Assembly: GCA_937958075.1 (NCBI GenBank) | Contig: CALFFB010000093.1 | Span: 1 to 18,957 of the forward strand | Source of the DNA: an uncultured Geobacteraceae bacterium | Lineage (GTDB): Bacteria; Desulfobacterota; Desulfuromonadia; Desulfuromonadales; Geopsychrobacteraceae | Length of the DNA stretch: 18,957 nucleotides | Direction of reading: 5' to 3' | Shown here: piece by piece, positions 1 through 6,974 of the stretch | Position numbering within the stretch: position 1 is the first letter of the stretch | How the letters are laid out: every line of letters starts with the position of its first letter | Program-made: the position numbers and the translations under genes | The notes under the pieces: model-generated | Told to the model about the DNA's origin: nothing | What the model saw: only the letters and a program-made list of their open reading frames with translations | Databases searched by the model: none

Positions 1-48
1 GTTACCGCACCGGCTCACGGACTGTGCCTGATGAAAGTGTGGTATTGA
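1..48 (+). CDS. truA: tRNA pseudouridine synthase A, C-terminal end (partial)
   Basis: Reading from base 1, the frame gives VTAPAHGLCLMKVWY and then TGA at 46-48. The pattern TAPAxGLxLxxVxY is the characteristic C-terminus of TruA, which makes pseudouridine at positions 38-40 of the tRNA anticodon stem-loop. Only 15 residues are inside the window, so the catalytic Asp cannot be checked. truA lying just upstream of rplM-rpsI is a recurrent gene order in bacteria, which supports the call. It is too short for a domain search on its own. The identification rests on this tail motif plus context. Confidence 0.75.
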   Translation, partial: VTAPAHGLCLMKVWY

Positions 49-66
49 TTTTGTGGAATAATTCCC

Positions 67-95
67 TTGACAGACAGGGTTGTCTCGGTTAAGTT
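67..95 (+). promoter_or_regulatory. candidate sigma70-type promoter for rplM-rpsI
   Basis: A perfect -35 hexamer TTGACA lies at 67-72. Seventeen bases later, at 90-95, is TAAGTT, which matches only 3 of 6 positions of the -10 consensus. The site is in the truA-rplM gap, about 60 bases before the rplM start, where a promoter for the ribosomal-protein pair would be expected. The -10 is weak, so this is tentative. A small 5-bp inverted repeat (72-76 with 81-85) overlaps it. Confidence 0.35.
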
Positions 96-156
96 TTCCG
101 CTTTGTGAGCCCCACAACTCAAAATTCATACGACAGAAGTTCAAGAGAGGAACGCG

Positions 157-603
157 ATGAGTACTGTAGTCGCAAAAGAGCAGGATATTACACGAAGCTG
201 GTATGTCGTGGATCTGGACGGTATTGTTCTGGGTCGGGCTGCCACTGAAATAGCACGTATACTGCGCGGCAAGCATAAACCTGTTTATACCCCCAGTGTT
301 GATACCGGTGACTTTGTTATTGTTCTGAACGCCGACAAGGTGCAGTTGACCGGCAATAAGCTGGCGGATAAAAAATACTACCGTCACACCGGTTATCCCG
401 GCGGCATCAAAGAGATCAACGCTGAGAAGCTGTTGGACAAAAAGCCGGAGATGCTCATCCAGGCGGCAGTCAAGGGCATGTTGCCGAAGAACAAGCTTGG
501 CCGGAAAATGTTCACCAAGTTGAAGGTTTACAGCGGTGGTGAGCATCCTCACGCAGCGCAGCAACCCAAAGAATTGAAGATCAAGACCAGGGAGACAGTC
601 TAA
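157..603 (+). CDS. rplM: 50S ribosomal protein L13
   Basis: Large-subunit ribosomal protein L13, which binds 23S rRNA early in 50S assembly. The 148-residue product is slightly longer than the roughly 142 residues of the Escherichia coli protein. It shows the L13 signature throughout: WYVVDLDGIVLGRAATEIA near residues 15-33, an LRGKHKPVYTPSVDTGD segment, YYRHTGYPGG in the middle, and GMLPKNKLGR followed by LKVYSGGEHPH near the C-terminus. The ATG is preceded by a purine-rich AGAGAGGA Shine-Dalgarno element. rpsI follows after a single intervening base past the stop, the conserved L13-S9 pairing, so the two are surely co-transcribed and probably co-translated. Confidence 0.98.
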   Translation: MSTVVAKEQDITRSWYVVDLDGIVLGRAATEIARILRGKHKPVYTPSVDTGDFVIVLNADKVQLTGNKLADKKYYRHTGYPGGIKEINAEKLLDKKPEMLIQAAVKGMLPKNKLGRKMFTKLKVYSGGEHPHAAQQPKELKIKTRETV

Positions 604-604
604 G

Positions 605-997
605 ATGGCAGACCAGAAGTATTACGCAACGGGCAAGCGGAAGACCTCTATCGCGCGTGTTTGGATGACCCCCGGTTCGGGAAATATCGTTATCAACAAG
701 CGTCCCCTCGATGTTTTTTTCGGCCGTGAAACATCCAAGATGGTTGTCCGTCAGCCTCTGGAGTTGACCGATAATATGGGCAAATTTGATATCTCCGTCA
801 ATGTCGTCGGCGGCGGTATCTCCGGTCAGGCCGGTGCCATCAAGCACGGTATCACCAAGGCTCTGCTGGAAGCGGACCCGGAATTGCGTGCTGTTCTTAA
901 AAAGGCCGGGTTTGTCACCCGCGACAGTCGCATCAAGGAACGCAAGAAATACGGCCGTGCTGCTGCTCGCCGGAGTTTCCAGTTCTCCAAACGTTAA
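605..997 (+). CDS. rpsI: 30S ribosomal protein S9
   Basis: Small-subunit ribosomal protein S9, 130 residues, the usual family length. The N-terminus carries the YYATGKRKTSIARVW signature. The middle has DVFFGRE and the glycine-rich VVGGGISGQAGAIKHGI block. The basic C-terminal tail ends in RRSFQFSKR, the conserved SKR-type end that reaches the ribosomal P site and contacts tRNA. The start lies 1 base after the rplM stop, with an AGGGAGA ribosome-binding site at 589-595 inside rplM. A strong intrinsic terminator begins 33 bases after the stop, closing the rplM-rpsI unit. Confidence 0.98.
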   Translation: MADQKYYATGKRKTSIARVWMTPGSGNIVINKRPLDVFFGRETSKMVVRQPLELTDNMGKFDISVNVVGGGISGQAGAIKHGITKALLEADPELRAVLKKAGFVTRDSRIKERKKYGRAAARRSFQFSKR

Positions 998-1030
998 TCC
1001 GACCAGGTTCAAAAGAAGTGTTTATGCCAA

Positions 1031-1060
1031 GGGAAACCCGTTTCGGGTTTCCCTTTTTTT
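1031..1060 (+). terminator. intrinsic terminator of rplM-rpsI
   Basis: A perfect 10-bp stem, GGGAAACCCG (1031-1040) pairing with CGGGTTTCCC (1044-1053), encloses a TTT loop. It is followed immediately by seven T residues (1054-1060). This is a textbook rho-independent terminator placed just after rpsI. Confidence 0.95.
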
Positions 1061-1142
1061 ATCCTTTCAGTATGATAATTGCTTTATGTTGTCGGCAGCG
1101 AGACCGCAGACATCTGGTTGCGAAAGGTAAAAAGGAGTTGCT

Positions 1143-2180
1143 ATGATACGCGTTGCTGTTGCCGGTGCGAGCGGTTATACCGGTGTTGAGCTGCTGCGGC
1201 TGCTCGCTCTTCATCCCGAGGTCGAGATCTGCTGCGTGACCTCGCGGCAGCACGAAGGTCTGCCGATTCATCGTGTCTTCCCTTCCTTGCGAGGGTTTTG
1301 CCATCAGGTCTGTGAACCCCTCGACGTGGACGCTATTGCCGCGCGGGTTGATCTGGTATTCACTGCTCTGCCGCATAAATCGGCGATGGCCGTGGTTCCG
1401 GGATTTCTCAAAGGCGGATGCCGGGTGGTGGACTTGTCAGCAGATTATCGCTTGAAGAGTCAGTCAACGTATGAACACTGGTATCAGAGCCATACCAGTC
1501 CCGAACTGCTGCCGGAAGCGGTGTACGGGTTGCCGGAGTTGCACCGGGCACAGATCGGCCCGGCCCGGCTGGTTGCCAACCCCGGCTGTTATCCGACCAG
1601 TGTTGCGTTGGGGCTTGCGCCCCTGTTGCGCCATGAACTGGTCAGTTTGCAAAGTCTGGTCATAGACAGCAAATCCGGGACCAGCGGTGCAGGCCGGGCC
1701 GCGAAGGAGGGTTCACTTTATTGTGAGGTGAATGAGGGATTCAAGGCCTATGGTGTGGCCAGCCATCGGCACACTCCGGAAATTGAACAGGAGCTGTCCC
1801 TGGTGGCCGGAAAGCCGGTGACAGTAAGCTTTACGCCTCACCTGCTGCCGGTTAACCGGGGGATTCTTTCGACCTGCTATGCATCACTGGAGGATTTCCG
1901 CACTACGGCGCAACTGCTTGCGCTTTACCAGGACTTTTATGCCCAGGACCGGTTTGTCCGGGTGCTTCCGGAAGGGGAGCTGCCTAACATTGCTTCCGTG
2001 CGGGGCACGAATTTCTGTGATATCGGCCTGGTTGCGGATCAGCGCACGGGGCGGGTGATCGTTGTTTCCGTCATCGACAATCTGGTGAAGGGGGCTGCCG
2101 GTCAGGCCGTGCAAAATATGAATCTGATGTGCTCCATGGAGGAAACCCTGGGCCTGGAGATTGTCCCATTGTTCCCCTAG
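1143..2180 (+). CDS. argC: N-acetyl-gamma-glutamyl-phosphate reductase
   Basis: Catalyses the NADPH-dependent reduction of N-acetylglutamyl phosphate to N-acetylglutamate semialdehyde, the third step of arginine (ornithine) biosynthesis, in the cytoplasm. The 345-residue product matches the usual length of the family. The N-terminal nucleotide-binding loop GASGYTG is at residues 8-14. The catalytic cysteine is Cys149 in VANPGCYPTS. Further family landmarks are DSKSGTSGAGR near residue 180, SHRHTPEIEQ, FTPHLLPVNRG, and the C-terminal DNLVKGAAGQAVQNMN. The ATG is preceded by AAGGAG at a 5-base spacing. It sits after the rpsI terminator, so it needs its own promoter in the 1061-1142 gap. I see only a lone GATAAT-like box there. 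No other arg gene is in the window. Confidence 0.97.
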   Translation: MIRVAVAGASGYTGVELLRLLALHPEVEICCVTSRQHEGLPIHRVFPSLRGFCHQVCEPLDVDAIAARVDLVFTALPHKSAMAVVPGFLKGGCRVVDLSADYRLKSQSTYEHWYQSHTSPELLPEAVYGLPELHRAQIGPARLVANPGCYPTSVALGLAPLLRHELVSLQSLVIDSKSGTSGAGRAAKEGSLYCEVNEGFKAYGVASHRHTPEIEQELSLVAGKPVTVSFTPHLLPVNRGILSTCYASLEDFRTTAQLLALYQDFYAQDRFVRVLPEGELPNIASVRGTNFCDIGLVADQRTGRVIVVSVIDNLVKGAAGQAVQNMNLMCSMEETLGLEIVPLFP

Positions 2181-2217
2181 GGGTCACGTTTTCTGAGGTT
2201 ATTGAGCCGGATTGTTT

Positions 2218-4368
2218 ATGCTGAAACTGGGAGAGGATGTTTCCGGATACAGGGTTGAGCGCCAGCTGTTTGCCCACACCGACAGCAGCGGTTTTCTGGT
2301 TGTCGGGCCGGAGAAGGAGCGGGCCAGACTGCTGGTGGATCACAATTCGATTCGCTGGAATCGTTCCCGCCGCAAGCAGTTTCAGGAACAGGTCAGGCTA
2401 CTGCGCGACACCCCCATAGCGGGAACCTGCCGGCCCTTCGCTGCGGTCGAACATCAGGATATCGTCGGCTGTCTTTATCCGCTTCCTGCCGGTCACCCGC
2501 TCTCGGAGACGGACGTCGATGAACTGACAGCGCCTTCCATCCTTGAGCTGATCAAAGATATTGCCACATGCCTTGAGGTCGCCCATGAGTCGGGACAGAT
2601 CCACGGCAACCTGACCCTGGATACCGTCTGCACGGATCAGGGGACATTTTCCTGCCTGGCGGATTTTGCCCTCTGGAGCCTGATTCCCCTCGATTTCCAG
2701 ACCGGAATTGAACCCCTTTTTGCCAGTCCCGAACAGATCCGTGGCGAGGATCCTGATATCACGTCCGATATATACAGCCTTGGCTGTCTTCTCTACTACC
2801 TGCTGACCAGAACTTTCCCCTACCGGGGCGAAGACGCATTTGCCACCGGCATGCTGCACCTGGACGGTGACTTTCCGGAGTTGCCGGCAGCGCTGGCTGT
2901 CTGTCAGCCTTTGATCCGGCAGATGGTATCGGGGCCGCGGCTGTCCGCGGCACAGGTCAGGGATGAGGTGGAACGCCTGCTGCAGGACGAAACCATTGAT
3001 CAGCTGCAGCTTCCGTCACGGACGCCTCCTGCAGGCGAAGATGAGGAGACGGGGCAGCTGTCGCCACCGGTTGCCGCAGAACGGTCGGAAGCAGATGAGA
3101 TGGTTGCCCGCATCGAGGCTCGTTTGCAGGGGATGCCGGAGCCTGGTGACGCAGAACAGCAGTCGGCTGACACACCATCGTCCCCGGTGCCGATATCGGA
3201 AAATCAGCTGGATGCTCCTGCTGTTCTGCCTGGAAAGAAGGCAGCAACATCCGGCGTGGCCTGGAAGTTGGCGCTGGTCGTTCTCGGTCTTGTCGTGGGT
3301 CTGGGGGCCGGGTTTGCCGCATCGCGCCATCTGTCTGTTGTCTCTGAACAACAACCGACCCCGCCGGTTGTTGCGCCTGAAGGGCAACGAGCTGACCTGG
3401 CTGGGGTGATGGCGTTCTGGCGACAGGCGGACTACCGGTCGGCGGAACAGGAGCTGATGCGCCTGCTGGAAGAGTTTCCCGACGACTATCGGCTGCACAA
3501 CAACCGGGCCGCACTGCAGGTACTAAAGGGGGAGTTGGATCAGGCGCGCCAGTCCCTGGAGAGGGCGGTGCAGCTGGAGCCGGAGTTCGCGGTGCTGCAT
3601 AATAATCTCAGTGCCGTCTATACCCACATGGCGCGAGACTCTTACGGACGGGCACTGCAGCTGGATGCGCCGGAAGCGGCTCTCTATCTTGATCTTTTCA
3701 CTGCCAACGGTGTTGTTCACTGGGCGCCGCAGGAAGTTGCCGCCGATACGATTCCCGGAGAGCCGGCGACGGCTGCCTCGGAAGCTGTCAAGGGGCCTGA
3801 GCCCGAAGTTGTGGTCCGGATCATTACGCCGGAGACGCCGGTAATTCCAACGGGCAGGGAGGCCCCCGTGGTTACCGGGATCGCGGACACAGAGATTGAC
3901 AACCGGGGGGCTGACAATGCCGCAACCCTCGTCTCGGAACCGGCGACGCCCGGCGTTGACGTGGAGCCTGAGGCGCCGGCAACTGGCACTGATGACGCTG
4001 CCCGGCCGGTTGCTGCTGCGCAACCTGCGCCTGCTGATAGTTTGCGCCGCTGGGCGGCAGCCTGGTCTACCCAGGATGTGGAGACCTATCTGTCCTTCTA
4101 CGCGCCGGGGTTTGACCCCGGGGCTGACCTGTCCCGGGGCGCCTGGGAAACGCAGCGCCGTCAGCGTTTGACCAATCCGGACACTATCGAAGTGACCCTG
4201 GCGGATTTTCAGGTGCGGGAGTTGGCCGGCAACCGGGTCGAAGTTGAAGTCATGCAGGCATATCGCAGTGACCGTTACGCGGATCGGACCCGCAAAGTTT
4301 TTGTGCTTGTGGCGGCTGATGACGTCTGGTTGATTGAGCGTGAAGAGTCCTTGGAAGTCTTCCGATGA
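2218..4368 (+). CDS. membrane protein with degenerate protein-kinase domain, TPR region and NTF2-like C-terminal domain
   Basis: I recognise the architecture but not a named gene. Counting from ATG 2218 (716 residues), residues about 8-260 resemble a Ser/Thr protein kinase. The C-lobe is well kept: ASPEQIRG for the APE motif, SDIYSLGCLLYYLLT for helix F. Catalytic motifs are degraded. The HRDxKxxN loop reads HGNLTLDT (residues 129-136), DFG reads DFA (149-151), and no glycine-rich loop or VAIK-type lysine is apparent. This is probably a pseudokinase. A hydrophobic segment (about 348-369) would put the kinase part in the cytoplasm and the rest in the periplasm. TPR-like helices cover about 395-480, then a Pro/Ala/Glu-rich linker, then an NTF2-like domain (606-716). 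The same type of domain ends the next gene, which overlaps by ATGA. TTG 2212 is an alternative start; a stop at 2203 excludes anything earlier. Confidence 0.85.
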   Translation: MLKLGEDVSGYRVERQLFAHTDSSGFLVVGPEKERARLLVDHNSIRWNRSRRKQFQEQVRLLRDTPIAGTCRPFAAVEHQDIVGCLYPLPAGHPLSETDVDELTAPSILELIKDIATCLEVAHESGQIHGNLTLDTVCTDQGTFSCLADFALWSLIPLDFQTGIEPLFASPEQIRGEDPDITSDIYSLGCLLYYLLTRTFPYRGEDAFATGMLHLDGDFPELPAALAVCQPLIRQMVSGPRLSAAQVRDEVERLLQDETIDQLQLPSRTPPAGEDEETGQLSPPVAAERSEADEMVARIEARLQGMPEPGDAEQQSADTPSSPVPISENQLDAPAVLPGKKAATSGVAWKLALVVLGLVVGLGAGFAASRHLSVVSEQQPTPPVVAPEGQRADLAGVMAFWRQADYRSAEQELMRLLEEFPDDYRLHNNRAALQVLKGELDQARQSLERAVQLEPEFAVLHNNLSAVYTHMARDSYGRALQLDAPEAALYLDLFTANGVVHWAPQEVAADTIPGEPATAASEAVKGPEPEVVVRIITPETPVIPTGREAPVVTGIADTEIDNRGADNAATLVSEPATPGVDVEPEAPATGTDDAARPVAAAQPAPADSLRRWAAAWSTQDVETYLSFYAPGFDPGADLSRGAWETQRRQRLTNPDTIEVTLADFQVRELAGNRVEVEVMQAYRSDRYADRTRKVFVLVAADDVWLIEREESLEVFR

Positions 4369-5723
4369 TTCTGCGGATGCTGGTCACAGGAATTCTTCTC
4401 TGCGCGGCCTTTGTCGCCGGGGTGCCCCATGTTGTTGCCCTGTGGCCACAGCAGCCGGAAAAGGTTGCGCCACCGTCCCTTAAAACCCCGCCTGTTCAGT
4501 TTTTCGAGACGGGCCGCCTGCCATCAAGCCCGACGGTTCAGGATCAGGGCCCCGTTGCCGTGATGGCGAACCGACCACCGCGTCCGGAAAATGACGCTGA
4601 AGCGGTGTTGATGCGTGGCTTGCTGTTCTTTCAGGAGGGCAATGTGGAGGCAGCGATCACTCTGGTCAGGCAGGTGACGGCCGAGGCTCCGCGATTTGAA
4701 CTGGCGCATCTGGTGCTGGGCGATCTGTTGACGTCACGAATCGCCCCTGTTGAATCACTGGGCGGGCAGGGCTTGACCGCCGACGAGGCCAGGGCACGTG
4801 ACAAGCGTCTGAAGGAGCTGCGCAGTGAAGCTCGCGCCCGCCTTAAGGGGTACCTGTCCCTGCTCAACGCACAGCACATTCCTGATGTCCTTGTCACTTT
4901 GGGTGATCAGGTCCCTTATGCCCTGGTGATTGACAAAAGCAAAAACCGACTCTATGTCTATCGTCATACCGGCTCCGGTATGCCCCCGCAGCTGGTTGAC
5001 GATTTTTATATCGTTCTTGGCCGGAAAACGGGTGACAAGCGGTTTGAAGGAGATTTGAAAACACCCACAGGAACCTATTTCGTGACCAGCTATCTGGAAC
5101 CGGAAACCCTGCCGCCGATGTATGGCAGCGGCGCTTTTCCCATCAATTATCCCAACGAATACGACCGTCGGCAGCGCAAAACCGGTTATGGTATATGGCT
5201 GCATGGCACGGACCGCTCCCTGTACAGCCGTCCGCCTCTCGACACGGAGGGGTGCGTGGTGCTGACCAACGAAGAGTTTGTCCGGATCAAGCAGTATATC
5301 AGGATTGGTCAGACGCCGGTGATTATCAGTGAAGAACTGGTATGGCTGCCCCCGAGCCAGTGGCTGCGGCATAAGCAGGACATTGCCTCCGCCCTTGAAC
5401 AGTGGCGGCGCAGCTGGGAGGTCGCCGACATTGACAGCTATCTGCAGATGTACGCAGCAGATTTCTGGACCCCGGAGCATGACTTGAACAGCTGGAAGAG
5501 CTACAAGCAGCGGGTCTTCGCCGGCAAGACCTTCCAGCAGATCGAGTTCAGTGATCTTTCGGTGGTCGGTTATCCCCGTGGACTTGACGACCGGCCTGTG
5601 GTTGTCGCCAATTTTGTTCAGCACTATCGTTCCAACAACTACAACGGAGACATGCGCAAGCGTCTGTATCTGGTCAAGGAGCAGGAGGGCTGGCGGGTTC
5701 TTTATGAAGGGCGTCAGCAGTAA
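4365..5723 (+). CDS. L,D-transpeptidase/carboxypeptidase (YkuD) family protein with NTF2-like C-terminal domain
   Basis: Probably acts on peptidoglycan stem peptides in the periplasm, as an L,D-transpeptidase or an L,D-carboxypeptidase. The 452-residue product starts with a hydrophobic segment (about 3-27), an anchor or signal sequence. Residues about 78-125 look like a TPR-type helical hairpin. The YkuD catalytic domain spans about 183-322. It shows YALVIDKSKNRLYVYR, a KTPTGTYFV strand, and the active site IWLHGTDRS (His280) with DTEGCVVL (Cys297). The position often occupied by Ser in SxGC is Thr here. Residues about 339-452 form an NTF2-like domain, as in the Helicobacter Csd6 (Cds6) class. 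This domain resembles the C-terminus of the upstream pseudokinase gene, with which it shares a 4-base ATGA overlap. Which reaction it catalyses cannot be decided from sequence. Confidence 0.88.
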   Translation: MILRMLVTGILLCAAFVAGVPHVVALWPQQPEKVAPPSLKTPPVQFFETGRLPSSPTVQDQGPVAVMANRPPRPENDAEAVLMRGLLFFQEGNVEAAITLVRQVTAEAPRFELAHLVLGDLLTSRIAPVESLGGQGLTADEARARDKRLKELRSEARARLKGYLSLLNAQHIPDVLVTLGDQVPYALVIDKSKNRLYVYRHTGSGMPPQLVDDFYIVLGRKTGDKRFEGDLKTPTGTYFVTSYLEPETLPPMYGSGAFPINYPNEYDRRQRKTGYGIWLHGTDRSLYSRPPLDTEGCVVLTNEEFVRIKQYIRIGQTPVIISEELVWLPPSQWLRHKQDIASALEQWRRSWEVADIDSYLQMYAADFWTPEHDLNSWKSYKQRVFAGKTFQQIEFSDLSVVGYPRGLDDRPVVVANFVQHYRSNNYNGDMRKRLYLVKEQEGWRVLYEGRQQ

Positions 5724-5791
5724 GGTCAAGGCAACCGAACAGTCTCATCACCAGATAGTTTCTCCCGTGCGACCCTCCCGGCGATGCGCTG

Positions 5792-5817
5792 CTGCGGCTG
5801 CGTAAAAGCGGCTGCAG
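5792..5817 (+). other. stem-loop between the L,D-transpeptidase gene and queA
   Basis: CTGCGGCTGC (5792-5801) can pair with GCGGCTGCAG (5808-5817) around a GTAAAA loop. This gives a 10-bp stem with two G-U pairs in RNA. It lies about 70 bases after the L,D-transpeptidase stop. No T tract follows, so it is not a standard intrinsic terminator. It may help transcript ending or stability. The two arms are also near direct repeats of GCGGCTGC. Confidence 0.4.
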
Positions 5818-5867
5818 GGGGTATCATCGCTACCCAAACACCTTGTTTGTACGGCCATGAAAAGAAA

Positions 5868-5896
5868 TTGACAACAGGGGGTAACTGTGATTTTCT
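5868..5896 (+). promoter_or_regulatory. candidate sigma70-type promoter for queA and downstream genes
   Basis: A perfect -35 box TTGACA lies at 5868-5873. A 17-base spacer separates it from TTTTCT (5891-5896), a 3-of-6 match to the -10 box. TG at 5888-5889 gives an extended -10 arrangement (TGA-TTTTCT). It lies about 30 bases upstream of the queA ATG, in the only sizeable gap before the queA-tgt-yajC-secDF run. This is plausible but unproven. Confidence 0.45.
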
Positions 5897-5928
5897 AGGG
5901 CGCTGTTTGACGGGATCGGATCAGTGCG

Positions 5929-6966
5929 ATGCAGTTGTGTGACTTTGATTTTGACTTGCCGGAAGGGTTGATCGCTCAGCAGCCCCTGGCCCGGCGTGAC
6001 GGTTCGCGGCTCATGTCTCTGGCGCGATCATCGGGCAGGATAGTCTCCGGTCATTTCGTGGATATTGTCGATGCCTTCAAGCCGGACGATGTGCTGGTGA
6101 TCAACAATACCAGGGTCATTCCCGCCCGGCTGTTTGCTGCAAAAACAACAGGGGGACGGGTCGAGGTGCTGCTGGTACGCCGCAATGCACACGCCCGTGA
6201 CAGCGAGGAATGGATCTGTCTGACCAAAAGCTCCAAGCCCCTCAAGGTCGGTACGCGCCTTGAACTGGAGGCCGAAGTTTCAGCGGAGATTGTGGCCGTC
6301 GAAGAGGATGGCCTGCGCCGGGTGCGCTTTTATTGTGCCGATAACTTTCTGGACAGGGTCGAGCAGATCGGTCATCTGCCCCTGCCGCCTTATATCAGAC
6401 GTCCGGACACCCCTGAGGATCGTACCCGTTACCAGACGGTCTTCGCCAGGGAAAGGGGGGCGGTTGCCGCGCCGACGGCGGCGTTGCATTTTACTGATGA
6501 CATCCTTGCCCGCCTGACGGACAAGGGCGTCACCCTCTGTGATCTGACCCTGCATGTCGGTCTGGGAACCTTCCTGCCGGTGCGGGTTGACGACATTCGC
6601 CGGCACCGGATGCACGCTGAGTTTTTTTCCCTGCCGACGTCAACAGCCGACCTGATCAACAGTGCCCGCAATCAGGGTCGGCGGATAGTCGCCCTCGGGA
6701 CAACCGTCACCAGAACCCTGGAGACGGTGGCTGACAGCCGGGGTATGGTGCGGGCAGGGCAGGGGGAAAGTGACATTTTTATCTATCCCGGCTATCGCTT
6801 CAAGGCGGTTGATGCCCTGATTACCAACTTTCATCTGCCGAAATCGACCTTGCTGATGCTGGTCAGTGCCTTTGCCGGACGGGATTTTGTGCTTCAGGCT
6901 TACCGCCAGGCGGTGGCAGAAGGTTACCGTTTTTTCAGTTACGGTGACTGTATGATGATCGCCTAG
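5929..6966 (+). CDS. queA: S-adenosylmethionine:tRNA ribosyltransferase-isomerase
   Basis: Transfers and isomerises the ribosyl group of S-adenosylmethionine onto 7-aminomethyl-7-deazaguanine in tRNA, making epoxyqueuosine at wobble position 34. The product is 345 residues, normal for QueA. Family motifs are clear: FDLPEGLIAQQPLARRDGSRLM near the start, DDVLVINNTRVIPARLF around residues 53-68, the GHLPLPPYIRRPDTPEDRTRYQTVFA block, GAVAAPTAALHFT, LHVGLGTFLPVR, and ITNFHLPKSTLLMLVSAFAG near the C-terminus. The ATG has a modest GGA Shine-Dalgarno at 8-base spacing. Its stop overlaps the tgt ribosome-binding site. QueA acts downstream of Tgt in the same pathway, and the pair commonly precedes yajC-secDF. 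Confidence 0.98.
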   Translation: MQLCDFDFDLPEGLIAQQPLARRDGSRLMSLARSSGRIVSGHFVDIVDAFKPDDVLVINNTRVIPARLFAAKTTGGRVEVLLVRRNAHARDSEEWICLTKSSKPLKVGTRLELEAEVSAEIVAVEEDGLRRVRFYCADNFLDRVEQIGHLPLPPYIRRPDTPEDRTRYQTVFARERGAVAAPTAALHFTDDILARLTDKGVTLCDLTLHVGLGTFLPVRVDDIRRHRMHAEFFSLPTSTADLINSARNQGRRIVALGTTVTRTLETVADSRGMVRAGQGESDIFIYPGYRFKAVDALITNFHLPKSTLLMLVSAFAGRDFVLQAYRQAVAEGYRFFSYGDCMMIA

Positions 6967-6974
6967 GAGTTTCT

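Noticed and set aside
71..86. Small inverted repeat AGACA/TGTCT in the truA-rplM gap as a terminator or leader structure
   Set aside because: The stem is only 5 bp, with no T tract directly after it. It could easily be chance.
1071..1088. GATAAT-like -10 box upstream of argC
   Set aside because: No acceptable -35 sequence at 16-18 bases. The upstream position falls in the rpsI terminator T tract, so a promoter could not be supported.
3500..4020. Pro/Ala/Glu-rich, possibly repetitive stretch between TPR region and NTF2 domain
   Set aside because: I looked for tandem repeats or a frameshift. It reads as a continuous low-complexity linker without a regular repeat unit.
4755..5729. 324-residue minus-strand open frame opposite the L,D-transpeptidase gene
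   Set aside because: It lies fully opposite a gene with clear YkuD motifs, has no recognisable domain, and is the kind of long antisense frame common in GC-rich DNA.
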